Source of the DNA: Aminivibrio sp. | GTDB lineage: Bacteria; Synergistota; Synergistia; Synergistales; Aminobacteriaceae | NCBI RefSeq assembly: GCF_016756745.1 | Contig: NZ_JAESIH010000025.1 | Location: forward strand, 124,001 to 188,000 | DNA: 64,000 bases | Reading direction: 5' to 3' | Shown here: positions 42,078-49,612 of the stretch, in pieces | How the letters are laid out: every line of letters starts with the position of its first letter | Position numbering within the stretch: position 1 is the stretch's first letter | Notes under the pieces: generated by a model | Seen by the model: the letters and a program-made list of their open reading frames with translations, nothing else | Told to the model about the DNA's origin: nothing | Database searches by the model: none | Translations under genes and position numbers: made by a program

Positions 42078-42875
42078 ATGAAAGGACAAAGAACAGAACG
42101 GCTTATCCGTACTGCAGCGAGGTTTTTAACCTGCCCATCGAAGCAGCTTTCTCTTACATCCCTCGCCGAGGACTTCCTCGTTTCAAAGACGGTCATCAGC
42201 GACGATGTGGCGATTATCGACGAGGCCCTTTCCCGGGAAGGAATGGGAGGCATCAGCGTCGACAGGGGAAGAACGGGCGGCGCTTCCTTCGTTCCGAGAA
42301 TGGCGGCGGCGGTAAAGGAATCCCTCTTGAAGGAAATAACAGACCTCCTCAACTGCGAAGAGCGGTTTCTTCCAGGAGGATTGGTCTATTATAGCGATAT
42401 CCTTTTCAATCCCCACTATGCCCTCCGCCTAGGATACGCCATGGCGTCCCTCTTCAGCGAGACGAGACCGGATGTGGTCATGACCTCCGAGGTTAAGGGA
42501 ATCCCTCTCGCCATTTTTACCGCTCATGCCATGGGTATTCCCCTGGCGGTGTGCCGTTTTCGGAACAGGGCGAGCGACGGATCGGCTGTTACCGTCCATT
42601 ACCCCACGAAGAACGGCGACGTCAAAGCCATGTACATGGGAACCAAACAGCTTGGGAAGGGGAAGCGGGTCCTCATCGTGGACGACTTCATGCGCGGCGG
42701 GAGCACCGCGGCCGGAATGCTTCTGGTGGCAAAGGAATTCGGAGCTGAAGTCACAGGAACGGGAATCTTCATGCTTTCCTCAGACCCTGAGGTCAAGGCG
42801 GTTTCCTCCTATAAGGCCTTACTTCGGCTCGACGGCGTGGAAAAGAGGCAACCGAAGGTAGCCCTGTGGGAGTGA
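42078..42875 (+). CDS. purR: PurR purine operon repressor (Bacillus type)
   Basis: 265 residues: an N-terminal winged helix (about 1-75; LSLTSLAEDFLVSKTVISDD) fused to a phosphoribosyltransferase-fold effector domain with the PRPP motif VLIVDDFMRGGSTAAGM (about 197-213). In Bacillus this protein represses pur genes and is released by PRPP. The likely target is the purC promoter about 10 kb away. It ends directly at repeat copy D. Confidence 0.92.
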   Translation: MKGQRTERLIRTAARFLTCPSKQLSLTSLAEDFLVSKTVISDDVAIIDEALSREGMGGISVDRGRTGGASFVPRMAAAVKESLLKEITDLLNCEERFLPGGLVYYSDILFNPHYALRLGYAMASLFSETRPDVVMTSEVKGIPLAIFTAHAMGIPLAVCRFRNRASDGSAVTVHYPTKNGDVKAMYMGTKQLGKGKRVLIVDDFMRGGSTAAGMLLVAKEFGAEVTGTGIFMLSSDPEVKAVSSYKALLRLDGVEKRQPKVALWE

Positions 42876-42912
42876 GCCCCGGTGACGCTCCCCGCTGAGG
42901 TGCGGATTTAGG
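42876..42912. repeat. dispersed palindromic repeat, copy D (right end only)
   Basis: 37 bp starting at the base after the purR stop: CCCCGGTGACGCTCCCCGCT, then GAGGTGCGGATTTAGG. It matches the right end of copy A with about two differences. The left end and internal hairpins are absent, so this is a decayed or partial insertion. Confidence 0.75.
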
Positions 42913-42926
42913 CGGAACGAGCAGGT

Positions 42927-42955
42927 TTGACGGTAGCCCTCCGCTGATATACAAT
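42927..42955 (+). promoter_or_regulatory. ferredoxin gene promoter
   Basis: TTGACG (42927-42932), 17-bp spacer, TACAAT (42950-42955). Start near 42962. It begins 15 bases after repeat copy D. Confidence 0.6.
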
Positions 42956-42987
42956 CCCCTTGATGGAAGGAGGTGACCACATCTTTC

Positions 42988-43170
42988 ATGGGTGTATCTA
43001 TCAATAAGGAAGAATGTATCGGTTGTGGTGTGTGCGCTCAGGTGTGCCCCGAGGTTTTTTCAATGGACGAAGATGCCGGGGTATCAAAGGTGATTCGCCC
43101 CGAAGGCGGCGAGTGCGCTCAGGAAGCTGCCGAGAGTTGCCCTGTGGGATGCATAGTCATAGAGGAGTAA
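42988..43170 (+). CDS. 4Fe-4S ferredoxin
   Basis: 60-residue soluble electron carrier. N-terminal CIGCGVCAQVCP (CxxCxxCxxxCP) and a C-terminal CP in SCPVGC. This is the single-cluster type: the second half lacks a CxxCxxC, although Cys in GECAQ and VGC make seven Cys in total. ATG 42988 is used because AGGAGGTGA (42968-42976) precedes it; the earlier in-frame GTG at 42973 is part of that site. A possible partner is the pyruvate:ferredoxin oxidoreductase at 58590. Confidence 0.9.
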   Translation: MGVSINKEECIGCGVCAQVCPEVFSMDEDAGVSKVIRPEGGECAQEAAESCPVGCIVIEE

Positions 43171-43202
43171 TCGGCGGATTTTTTAGAAATAAGGCATGCT
43201 CC

Positions 43203-43232
43203 TTGCATTTTCTCAGAGTCGGGGCGTATAAT
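43203..43232 (+). promoter_or_regulatory. tRNA(CAU) promoter
   Basis: TTGCAT (43203-43208), 18-bp spacer, TATAAT (43227-43232). Start near 43239, 11 bases before the tRNA. Confidence 0.65.
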
Positions 43233-43249
43233 TGGCAACGCTTCTTTCC

Positions 43250-43326
43250 GGGCCTATAGCTCAAGTGGTTAGAGCCACCGGCTCATAACCGGAAGGTTCC
43301 TGGTTCGAGTCCAGGTAGGCCCACCA
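43250..43326 (+). tRNA. tRNA with CAU anticodon (Met or Ile2)
   Basis: 77-nt gene with encoded CCA (43324-43326). Acceptor GGGCCTA / TAGGCCC pairs fully, T arm has GGTTCGAGTCC, anticodon CAT at 43284-43286 with a CCGGC / ACCGG-type stem. A fully paired first base pair excludes initiator tRNA. Elongator Met and lysidine-modified Ile2 share the CAU anticodon; I lean to Met but cannot exclude Ile2. Confidence 0.92.
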
Positions 43327-43334
43327 CGAAATCG

Positions 43335-43363
43335 CCGTTTCCTTCCGGGGAAACGGTTTTTTT
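43335..43363 (+). terminator. intrinsic terminator after the tRNA
   Basis: CCGTTTCC (43335-43342) / GGAAACGG (43349-43356), 6-nt loop, then seven T. Confidence 0.88.
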
Positions 43364-43383
43364 ATTTGGGAGGAGGAATCCCG

Positions 43384-44166
43384 ATGCTGGTGAAGGATCT
43401 TCTGGGGAACCTTGACGCCATGGTTCCCTTCAGTTGGGCAGAGGAGTGGGACAATTCGGGGCTCCTCGTGGGCGATCCGGAGTCTCCTGTGACGGGAGTA
43501 GTTGTATCCCTCGACCCGACTCCCGAAGCCGTGGGATACGCGGTCGAAAAGGACTGCTCCGTCCTGGTAAGCCACCATCCTCTTATCTTTTCTCCGCTGA
43601 AAAAACTGGATGTCTCCACCGCTACAGGGAAGGCCGTCTCCTTCGCGCTGAAAAAGGACATTGCCGTGATCTCCATGCATACAAACTGGGACTCCAGCCC
43701 GAGAGGCGTCAACGCCGCCATTGCCGCCGCCATAGGGCTGGAGTCCGTCAGTCCTCTTGTTCCCTCCGTCTCCGGTGCATGGGGGCTCGGAGCCCTGGGA
43801 AATCTTCCTTCAGCTTTGACAGGGCGGGAACTGGGGCAGGCAATCCGTTCCGCCCTGATGCTCTCCCGTCTCGACCTCTATGGCGACTCTCACCGTCCCG
43901 TGTACAGGCTCGCCCTGTGCGGAGGGTCCGGCGGCGGCCTGTGGGACGGAGCGAAAACCGCCGGGGCAGATGCTTACTTCACATCGGACGTGAAGTACCA
44001 CGAAAGACTGGAAGCTCTTTACGAAGGGCTCATTCTTCTCATTGGAGATCACGGGGAAGTGGAGTCTTTTTCTCTCGATGCCCTGGCGGGGGCTGTTTCA
44101 GAAGCCTCAGGATTCGAGGCGTCTGTTTTCAGAAGCACGCCCCGTCTTCCTGTCGTCATTGACTGA
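43384..44166 (+). CDS. Nif3-like dinuclear metal centre protein
   Basis: 260 residues, Nif3/YbgI/YqfO family, hexameric with a two-metal site; cellular role still unclear, proposed as a GTP cyclohydrolase type 1-like or cofactor-related enzyme. Metal ligands: SHHPLIF (about 64-70), HTNWD (about 99-103), and GDHGEVES near 227 with the His and Glu. WDNSGLLVGD near the N-terminus is typical. The PII-like insert of YqfO is absent, so this is the short form. ATG 43384 has GGGAGGAGG upstream. Confidence 0.9.
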   Translation: MLVKDLLGNLDAMVPFSWAEEWDNSGLLVGDPESPVTGVVVSLDPTPEAVGYAVEKDCSVLVSHHPLIFSPLKKLDVSTATGKAVSFALKKDIAVISMHTNWDSSPRGVNAAIAAAIGLESVSPLVPSVSGAWGLGALGNLPSALTGRELGQAIRSALMLSRLDLYGDSHRPVYRLALCGGSGGGLWDGAKTAGADAYFTSDVKYHERLEALYEGLILLIGDHGEVESFSLDALAGAVSEASGFEASVFRSTPRLPVVID

Positions 44167-44197
44167 CACATTCAGCCTATGACGATTTCGGTTCAAA

Positions 44198-44206
44198 TGG
44201 TATGAT
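44198..44206 (+). promoter_or_regulatory. extended -10 promoter of the trpS operon
   Basis: TGGTATGAT (44198-44206): TG, one base, then TATGAT. No clear -35. It would start a transcript near 44213 and lead the trpS-scpA-scpB-rluB run and perhaps more. Confidence 0.45.
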
Positions 44207-44261
44207 ATCCTGGATTTTTTGACGGATTTTTCCGGACATTTCCCATTCGAGGTGGTTAGAA

Positions 44262-45257
44262 ATGAACCAGCGTGTTTTCAGCGGAATGAGACCGACAGGA
44301 CAGCTCCACCTGGGACATCTTGCGGGAGCCCTGACGAATTGGATCAAGCTCCAGGAAGGATATGAGTGTTTTTACAGCATCGTCGACTGGCATGCTCTCA
44401 TGTCGGACTATGCCGACAGCTCCAAGATAGAATCGAACTGCTGGGAGGTTCTCATTGACTGGCTTTCGTCCGGCCTTGACCCTGAAAAGTGCGTCATTTT
44501 CGTTCAGTCCCACGTCCCCCAGCATGCGGAGCTGCACCTTGCCCTTTCCATGGTCACACCGCTCGGCTGGCTCCAGAGATGTCCCACGTACAAGGAACAG
44601 ATCATCAACATACAGAACAAGGATCTCGGCAATTACGCTTTCCTCGGATACCCTGTCCTCATGGCGGCGGACATTCTTCTGTACAAGGCTGGAATCGTGC
44701 CCGTCGGCGAGGACCAGAGCGCCCACCTGGAAATCGCCAGGGAAATGGTGCGGAGATTCAACGGTTTTTTCGGCGAGGTCCTGATCGAACCGCAGATCAT
44801 GCTGACCCCCACTCCGAAGGTTCCCGGGACGGACGGGAAAAAAATGAGCAAATCCTACGGAAATTCAATCAACCTTGCCGACAGCCGGGAAGAAGTTTGG
44901 AACAAGCTGCGGACCATGGTGACCGACCCGGCCCGGGAAAAACGGACTGACCCCGGCGATCCGGAAAAATGCCCTGTGTGGGATATTCACAGGGTCTTCA
45001 ACAACTGTGACAGCGAAAAAGCCGAGATTGCGGAGGGCTGCAAAACCGCCGGCATAGGCTGCGTGGACTGTAAAAAGAAGCTGAATATTCACGTGGAGCG
45101 GGTCATGAACCCCATACGAGAGAAAAGAGCCTTTTATGAAAAGAACCCCGATCTTCTCGGCGACATCCTCAGGGAGGGTGCGGTGAAGGCCGGGGATGTC
45201 GCCCGGAAAACAATGGACGAGGTCGTGAACTCCATAGGATTCGTCCGGAGAGGGTAG
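44262..45257 (+). CDS. trpS: tryptophanyl-tRNA synthetase
   Basis: Class I aminoacyl-tRNA synthetase, 331 residues. N-terminal FSGMRPTGQLHLGHLAGAL (about 6-24) includes the HIGH-like LGHL; YPVLMAADILLYKA (about 130), VPVGEDQSAHLEIARE (about 147-162) and the KMSKS loop GKKMSKSYGN (about 193-202) are all present. A Cys-rich CVDCKKK stretch occurs near residue 267. No T-box precedes it. scpA begins 9 bases after the stop. Confidence 0.97.
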   Translation: MNQRVFSGMRPTGQLHLGHLAGALTNWIKLQEGYECFYSIVDWHALMSDYADSSKIESNCWEVLIDWLSSGLDPEKCVIFVQSHVPQHAELHLALSMVTPLGWLQRCPTYKEQIINIQNKDLGNYAFLGYPVLMAADILLYKAGIVPVGEDQSAHLEIAREMVRRFNGFFGEVLIEPQIMLTPTPKVPGTDGKKMSKSYGNSINLADSREEVWNKLRTMVTDPAREKRTDPGDPEKCPVWDIHRVFNNCDSEKAEIAEGCKTAGIGCVDCKKKLNIHVERVMNPIREKRAFYEKNPDLLGDILREGAVKAGDVARKTMDEVVNSIGFVRRG

Positions 45258-45266
45258 GTCGATGAG

Positions 45267-46046
45267 GTGGTTCAAAACCACGACCTGAGCGTTTTTCAGG
45301 CGGAGGTAAGCGGTTTTTCCGGCCCTTTCGACCTGCTCTGCTACCTTGTTGAAAACAGGCAGCTCGATGCCGCCGGAATTTCAGTAGGCCAGGCGGTCAG
45401 GATATACGGAGCCTACCTGGCCAATACGAGGCGGGTCTCCGTCGCTGTGGTTTCTGAATTTTTAACACTGGCGGCATCGCTGGTGCTGAACAAGATACGG
45501 TCCCTTCTCCCGGGGAAAACAGCAGGGGGAGAAGACGAACCGTCCGGTATGGAAGAAATGGCCCTCGACGAGTACGATGTCGAGGGGAAACTTTCCCGGT
45601 ACAGGCCCTACAGGAAAGCAGCCCTGTTGCTGTGGAACAGGAAGGAAAAGCAGGATCTCGTTTTTTTTCGTCCTTCCTCCGAAGAAGAGGGACAATCCTG
45701 GGACCTTGGCAACCTCTACGGCCTGTGCAGCCTCTGGTGGGATCTTCTGGAAGAAAAACGGGCCTCCTGTCCTTCGGGAAAGACTTCATGTATGGACAGG
45801 GATGATGACTGGGAAGGTATGCCTGTTCCTCTCCCTGATGAAGAGCAGATTGATATGAAGATTTCCGAGATAATGGGAATTCTTCATAATGTTCCCGCGG
45901 TCTCTTTTTCTCACCTTCTCGGAAACAGCAGAAGCGTGCGTGTTTTCGTCGTGACGCTTCTTTCGCTGCTCGAAATGAGCAGAATGGGGCGAATTCGCAT
46001 CGTTCAGGAGGAGCTGTTCAGGGATGTGCTCATATACAGTATCTGA
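45267..46046 (+). CDS. scpA: segregation and condensation protein A
   Basis: Kleisin subunit of the SMC-ScpAB condensin, 259 residues. N-terminal VSGFSGPFDLLCYLVENRQL (about 14-33) is diagnostic, then VVSEFLTLAASLVLNKIRSLLP; the C-terminal winged helix (about 195-258) ends LLSLLEMSRMGRIRIVQEE. GTG 45267 lies 9 bases after trpS; Shine-Dalgarno weak. Overlaps scpB by 23 bases, so the pair is probably translationally coupled. Confidence 0.94.
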   Translation: MVQNHDLSVFQAEVSGFSGPFDLLCYLVENRQLDAAGISVGQAVRIYGAYLANTRRVSVAVVSEFLTLAASLVLNKIRSLLPGKTAGGEDEPSGMEEMALDEYDVEGKLSRYRPYRKAALLLWNRKEKQDLVFFRPSSEEEGQSWDLGNLYGLCSLWWDLLEEKRASCPSGKTSCMDRDDDWEGMPVPLPDEEQIDMKISEIMGILHNVPAVSFSHLLGNSRSVRVFVVTLLSLLEMSRMGRIRIVQEELFRDVLIYSI

Positions 46047-46659
46047 AGGCATTTCTGACATCGGCCGCAGGATTCAGGCAATTCTCTTCGTCGCCGGGTC
46101 TCCTGTCGGGGATGAAGAGCTCGCCTCGGTCCTGTCATTGCCTCTTTCGGTCACGTCAGGAGAAATAAAGATTCTTGGAGACTTTCTCAGACGGATCAGA
46201 TCGGGCGTTCTCCTCCAGAAATCGGCAGGAGGATGGAGAATGGTGACGGCGGAGGATGTGGCCGATTCGGTCTCCCTGTTTCGCGATACAGCCCGGACAC
46301 AGAAAATCCGCCTGAGCAGGGCTGCGGTCGAAACGCTGGCCGTGATTGCCTATAACCAGCCGGTGACCAGGAGCGAAGTGGAGGACATCCGGGGGGTAAG
46401 GTGCGAACGGGTTATTGAAACCCTCCTTTCCCACGGGATGATCAGAATTGCGGGAAGGAAGAAGGGCACAGGTTCGCCGCTGCTCTACAGGACAACGGAC
46501 ATCTTCCTGGAGACGTTCGGGCTTTCGTCCATTTCGGAACTTCCCACCCTCGAGGAACTTCAGGAACTTGCGCCCCCTCCCGAAGAAAAACCCAGGAAAG
46601 CAGATGCCCTTCCGGTGGAAGAAAACGACGAACAGGGGGAGGAGGACGATCTGCCGTGA
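46024..46659 (+). CDS. scpB: segregation and condensation protein B
   Basis: Kleisin-associated dimeric subunit of condensin, 211 residues, two winged-helix domains. Conserved IQAILFVAGSPVG (about 17-29), LSRAAVETLAVIAYNQPVTR (about 96-115), EVEDIRGVRCERVIETLL and GMIRIAGRKKGTGSPLLYRT. A tail of about 35 acidic and Pro-rich residues follows the core. Starts inside scpA; GTGA overlap with rluB. Confidence 0.95.
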   Translation: MCSYTVSEGISDIGRRIQAILFVAGSPVGDEELASVLSLPLSVTSGEIKILGDFLRRIRSGVLLQKSAGGWRMVTAEDVADSVSLFRDTARTQKIRLSRAAVETLAVIAYNQPVTRSEVEDIRGVRCERVIETLLSHGMIRIAGRKKGTGSPLLYRTTDIFLETFGLSSISELPTLEELQELAPPPEEKPRKADALPVEENDEQGEEDDLP

Positions 46660-47384
46660 ACGCGAAGATCAGGCTCAACCGGTACCTGGCCATGTGCGGA
46701 CTGGGTGCGAGAAGAAAAGTGGAGGGAATAATAGCTTCCGGCCGAGTAAAGGTTGACGGGAAAGTGGTCCTCATGCCGGCTTACCGCGTGAACGAAGAAA
46801 ATGAAGTTTCCGTTGACGGCAGCCCGGTTACGCCTGAAAGAAAGGTCTACGTCGTCATGAACAAACCTGCGGGCTGGGTATGTTCCGTTAGCGACCCCTT
46901 CGATCCGGTCATTGCGGGTCTGCTTCCCGAAAAGTTCAGTTCCTTCCGCCTTTTTCCGGTGGGGCGGCTTGACAGGGAAACGGAGGGTCTGCTTATCCTC
47001 ACCAACGACGGTGCTTTTGCCCAGGAGGTTGTGCATCCCTCACGGAGAATACTCAGGGAATACCACGCTCTCCTCGACAGGGAAATCAACAGAAAGGCTG
47101 TAAAAGGCTGGCTTTCCGGTGTCGAGCTCGACGGACGCCTGCTGAAGCCGGCGAATGTCCGCATCCTTGACCGGGAACCTGCGGACAGGTGGGTCTCCGT
47201 GGTCCTGGCTGAGGGAGTCAAGCGTGAGGTGCGCCGGATGGCCCAAAGCCTCGGTTTTGAGGTCGAAGTGCTTGTTCGGAAAAGAATTGGTAAAATGGAG
47301 CTGAAGGAACTCCCTGCAGGAAAGTTTGTCGAGATGTCCCGCAGGGAACTCTGGAATGCGATTCGGTTCGGGGGAAGCATTTAG
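46656..47384 (+). CDS. rluB: pseudouridine synthase (RluB/RsuA family)
   Basis: Makes pseudouridine in rRNA, 242 residues. N-terminal S4 domain (about 1-60; RLNRYLAMCGLGARRKVEGI), catalytic block VGRLDRETEGLLILTNDG (about 105-122) with the catalytic Asp, EYHALL and VKREVRRMAQSLGFEV (about 188). GTG start overlaps the scpB stop. scpA-scpB-rluB order is widespread in Gram-positive and related genomes. RluB versus RsuA or RluF target cannot be fixed from sequence. Confidence 0.9.
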   Translation: MNAKIRLNRYLAMCGLGARRKVEGIIASGRVKVDGKVVLMPAYRVNEENEVSVDGSPVTPERKVYVVMNKPAGWVCSVSDPFDPVIAGLLPEKFSSFRLFPVGRLDRETEGLLILTNDGAFAQEVVHPSRRILREYHALLDREINRKAVKGWLSGVELDGRLLKPANVRILDREPADRWVSVVLAEGVKREVRRMAQSLGFEVEVLVRKRIGKMELKELPAGKFVEMSRRELWNAIRFGGSI

Positions 47385-47405
47385 GTCATTCTAGGAGGGC
47401 GGAAG

Positions 47406-48296
47406 ATGGACGGAATTGACGAGCGATCACGGGAACTCATTAAAACACGCATTCTCAAAAAAATAAAGGAAATCAAATCTTTTCCTCAGTTCGTCGTAGA
47501 AACGATGCGCAAGCTGAATGACCCGGACAGCAGCGCCCAGGATGTGGCCGCCAGCCTTTCCCGGGATGAAGGGCTCGTGATCCGGACCCTCAAACTGGCC
47601 AATTCAGCCGCCTACGGAATTTCCAGGGAGATTTCAAGTATCGCGGAAGCCATCGCCCTTCTGGGATACAAGAATATAAGCAACATCGTTCTTTCAGCTT
47701 CGGTTTACTCCGTAATGGACAAATCCCTCTCGGGGTATGCCCTCGACAGGGGAGTCCTCTGGCGTCATTCCCTCACAGTGGCCTACGCTGCCCGCTACAT
47801 TTCCCAGAAGACCAGGAAAGCCCTTCCGGAAGAAGCCTACGTCGGCGGTCTTCTTCACGATATCGGGAAAGTGGTGCTGAACGATTACGTCCGTTTCGGA
47901 TACGGCATCATCGTCAAGCTGGTGGAGGAACAGCACATTCCCTTCCTTGACGCTGAAATACAGGTTCTCGGTTTTGACCACGCCGCTGTGGGAACCCTGC
48001 TGGTGGAAAAATGGGGCCTTCCCGACCCCTTCAAATTCGCCGTGGCCCATCACCATGCTCCAAACGCCCTACAGGAACCGAAATATCAATCCCTGGTCGA
48101 CGTGGTCCATGTCGCCAATTCCCTTTGCCTCATGCTCGGCGTCGGACTTGGCGCTGACGGACTCCAGAGCTATCTCTATCCCGAATCCCTTGAAAGGCTC
48201 GGCATCACGGATTATGAAAACCTTATGTCCGAACTTGTGGATTTCGTCGCCCAGGCAGAAGCCGAGCTCTCGGAAATGGAGGAAGCTTTCCAATGA
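47406..48296 (+). CDS. HDOD domain protein
   Basis: 296-residue single-domain HDOD protein, a signalling module related to HD hydrolases. LIRTLKLANSAAYG-like region (about 58-73) is the HDOD core. It retains an HD-like motif GGLLHDIGKVVLN (about 147) and AVAHHHAPN (about 214). HDOD proteins usually lack full catalytic metal sites and regulate motility, stress or development; nothing here sets the partner. Shine-Dalgarno AGGAGGG. Overlaps cmk by 4 bases. Confidence 0.88.
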   Translation: MDGIDERSRELIKTRILKKIKEIKSFPQFVVETMRKLNDPDSSAQDVAASLSRDEGLVIRTLKLANSAAYGISREISSIAEAIALLGYKNISNIVLSASVYSVMDKSLSGYALDRGVLWRHSLTVAYAARYISQKTRKALPEEAYVGGLLHDIGKVVLNDYVRFGYGIIVKLVEEQHIPFLDAEIQVLGFDHAAVGTLLVEKWGLPDPFKFAVAHHHAPNALQEPKYQSLVDVVHVANSLCLMLGVGLGADGLQSYLYPESLERLGITDYENLMSELVDFVAQAEAELSEMEEAFQ

Positions 48297-48985
48297 CGGG
48301 CCGGCCGCTCATCGTGGCCATCGACGGACCGGCCGGAGCCGGCAAAAGCACCATAGCGAAACGTGTAGCCGGGTCTCTGGGGATACCCTACCTTGACACC
48401 GGGGCATTGTACAGGGCCCTTGCCTTCTTTCTCGATGCCAGGGGCATTCCGCCCGTAGAATCAGATATGCTTTTTTCCGCCCTTCAGGAGGTCTCGCTGG
48501 AAATCACCGGAAAAGGAATCCTGCTTGAGGGGAAATACGTCGGGGCAGAGATCCGCGCTCCGCGTATTGACGCCATTGTTTCGGCCTACGCATCGCTGCC
48601 CATGGTCCGGAACCGCCTTCTTGACCTCCAGCGTGAACAGGGAAAAAGAAAAGGACTTGTCGCGGACGGGCGCGACATGGCGACCGTCGTATTCCCGGAC
48701 GCCCAGGTGAAGATTTTTCTTACTGCATCTGCGGAGGAAAGGGCACGGCGCCGTTTTCTCGAGCTCAAGGAGCGGAAGGAAAATGCCCGCTTTGAAGATG
48801 TGCTTGAACAGATAAGGGAGAGGGACCGGGCGGACAGCAGTCGCTCCGCTGCTCCCCTGAGGAAGGCCGACGACGCTGTCGAACTGAGTACAGACGGGCT
48901 CACCATCGGAGAAGTGACCGGCGAGGTACTCGCTATCGTAAGAGAAATCCTGAACAAGGAGAATCATAATGACGCTGTCCAATAA
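48293..48985 (+). CDS. cmk: cytidylate kinase
   Basis: Phosphorylates CMP and dCMP, 230 residues. P-loop IDGPAGAGKST (about 10-20), YLDTGALYRALA (about 33-44), LVADGRDMATVVFPDA (about 122-137) and a lid RRRFLELKER. Followed with a 17-base overlap by the acyltransferase gene; cmk-plsC pairs are common. Confidence 0.96.
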   Translation: MTGRPLIVAIDGPAGAGKSTIAKRVAGSLGIPYLDTGALYRALAFFLDARGIPPVESDMLFSALQEVSLEITGKGILLEGKYVGAEIRAPRIDAIVSAYASLPMVRNRLLDLQREQGKRKGLVADGRDMATVVFPDAQVKIFLTASAEERARRRFLELKERKENARFEDVLEQIRERDRADSSRSAAPLRKADDAVELSTDGLTIGEVTGEVLAIVREILNKENHNDAVQ

Positions 48986-49607
48986 ACTGTTTTATTTTTT
49001 AGTAAAATGGTTTTTCTACATCGCTCTCAAGGCGTACAACAGGATTTCAATCCGCTGGTTCTCGCCGCTTCCCCGCCGGAATTACATCGTCATAGCCAAT
49101 CACTGCAGCAATCTTGATCCCGTGGTCCTTGGAGCTATTTTCCCCGGAAGGCTGCGTTTTCTGGCCAAGTCGGAACTGTTTGAGCCCTTTATTTTCGGGA
49201 GCATGGTCCGTGCCCTTGGCGCCATTCCGGTGCAGAAACAGGACAGCCAGAGTGCCGGAGCGGCCCTGAGGACATTTTTAAAGCTGCTCGAAGAGGGTGA
49301 AAATGTGCTTCTTTTTCCTGAGGGCGCCCGGTCCCTCGACGGGAAACTCCAGCCTTTGGAAGGAGGAGCCGCCCTTATCGCGGTCAAATCAGGAGCGCCT
49401 GTCGTTCCTGCCTTTGTCGCCGGAACATTTGAGGCCATGCCTCCGGGAGCAAAATTCGTCAAGCCGCTCCACCTGTCGGTGATTGTCGGCGAGACCATTG
49501 AAACAAGCGACTATGCAAGTCTGGGCAGAGAGGGAAGAGACAAGCTGCTCAAAAAACTGGAAGAAGAACTGGCATCCCTGGAACCCAAGGCCAGGGCCCT
49601 TCTTTGA
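48969..49607 (+). CDS. plsC: 1-acyl-sn-glycerol-3-phosphate acyltransferase
   Basis: Membrane-associated acyltransferase for phospholipid synthesis, 212 residues. An N-terminal hydrophobic helix (about 6-22), block I NHCSNLDP (about 44; the HxxxxD catalytic pair), block III FPEGARS (about 115-121) and block IV VVPAFVAGTF. All catalytic motifs are intact. Start lies within the end of cmk. Confidence 0.93.
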   Translation: MTLSNKLFYFLVKWFFYIALKAYNRISIRWFSPLPRRNYIVIANHCSNLDPVVLGAIFPGRLRFLAKSELFEPFIFGSMVRALGAIPVQKQDSQSAGAALRTFLKLLEEGENVLLFPEGARSLDGKLQPLEGGAALIAVKSGAPVVPAFVAGTFEAMPPGAKFVKPLHLSVIVGETIETSDYASLGREGRDKLLKKLEEELASLEPKARALL

Positions 49608-49612
49608 CGGCC

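Noticed and set aside
42973-42987. GTG 42973 as the ferredoxin start
   Set aside because: This GTG is part of the AGGAGGTGA ribosome site that serves ATG 42988.
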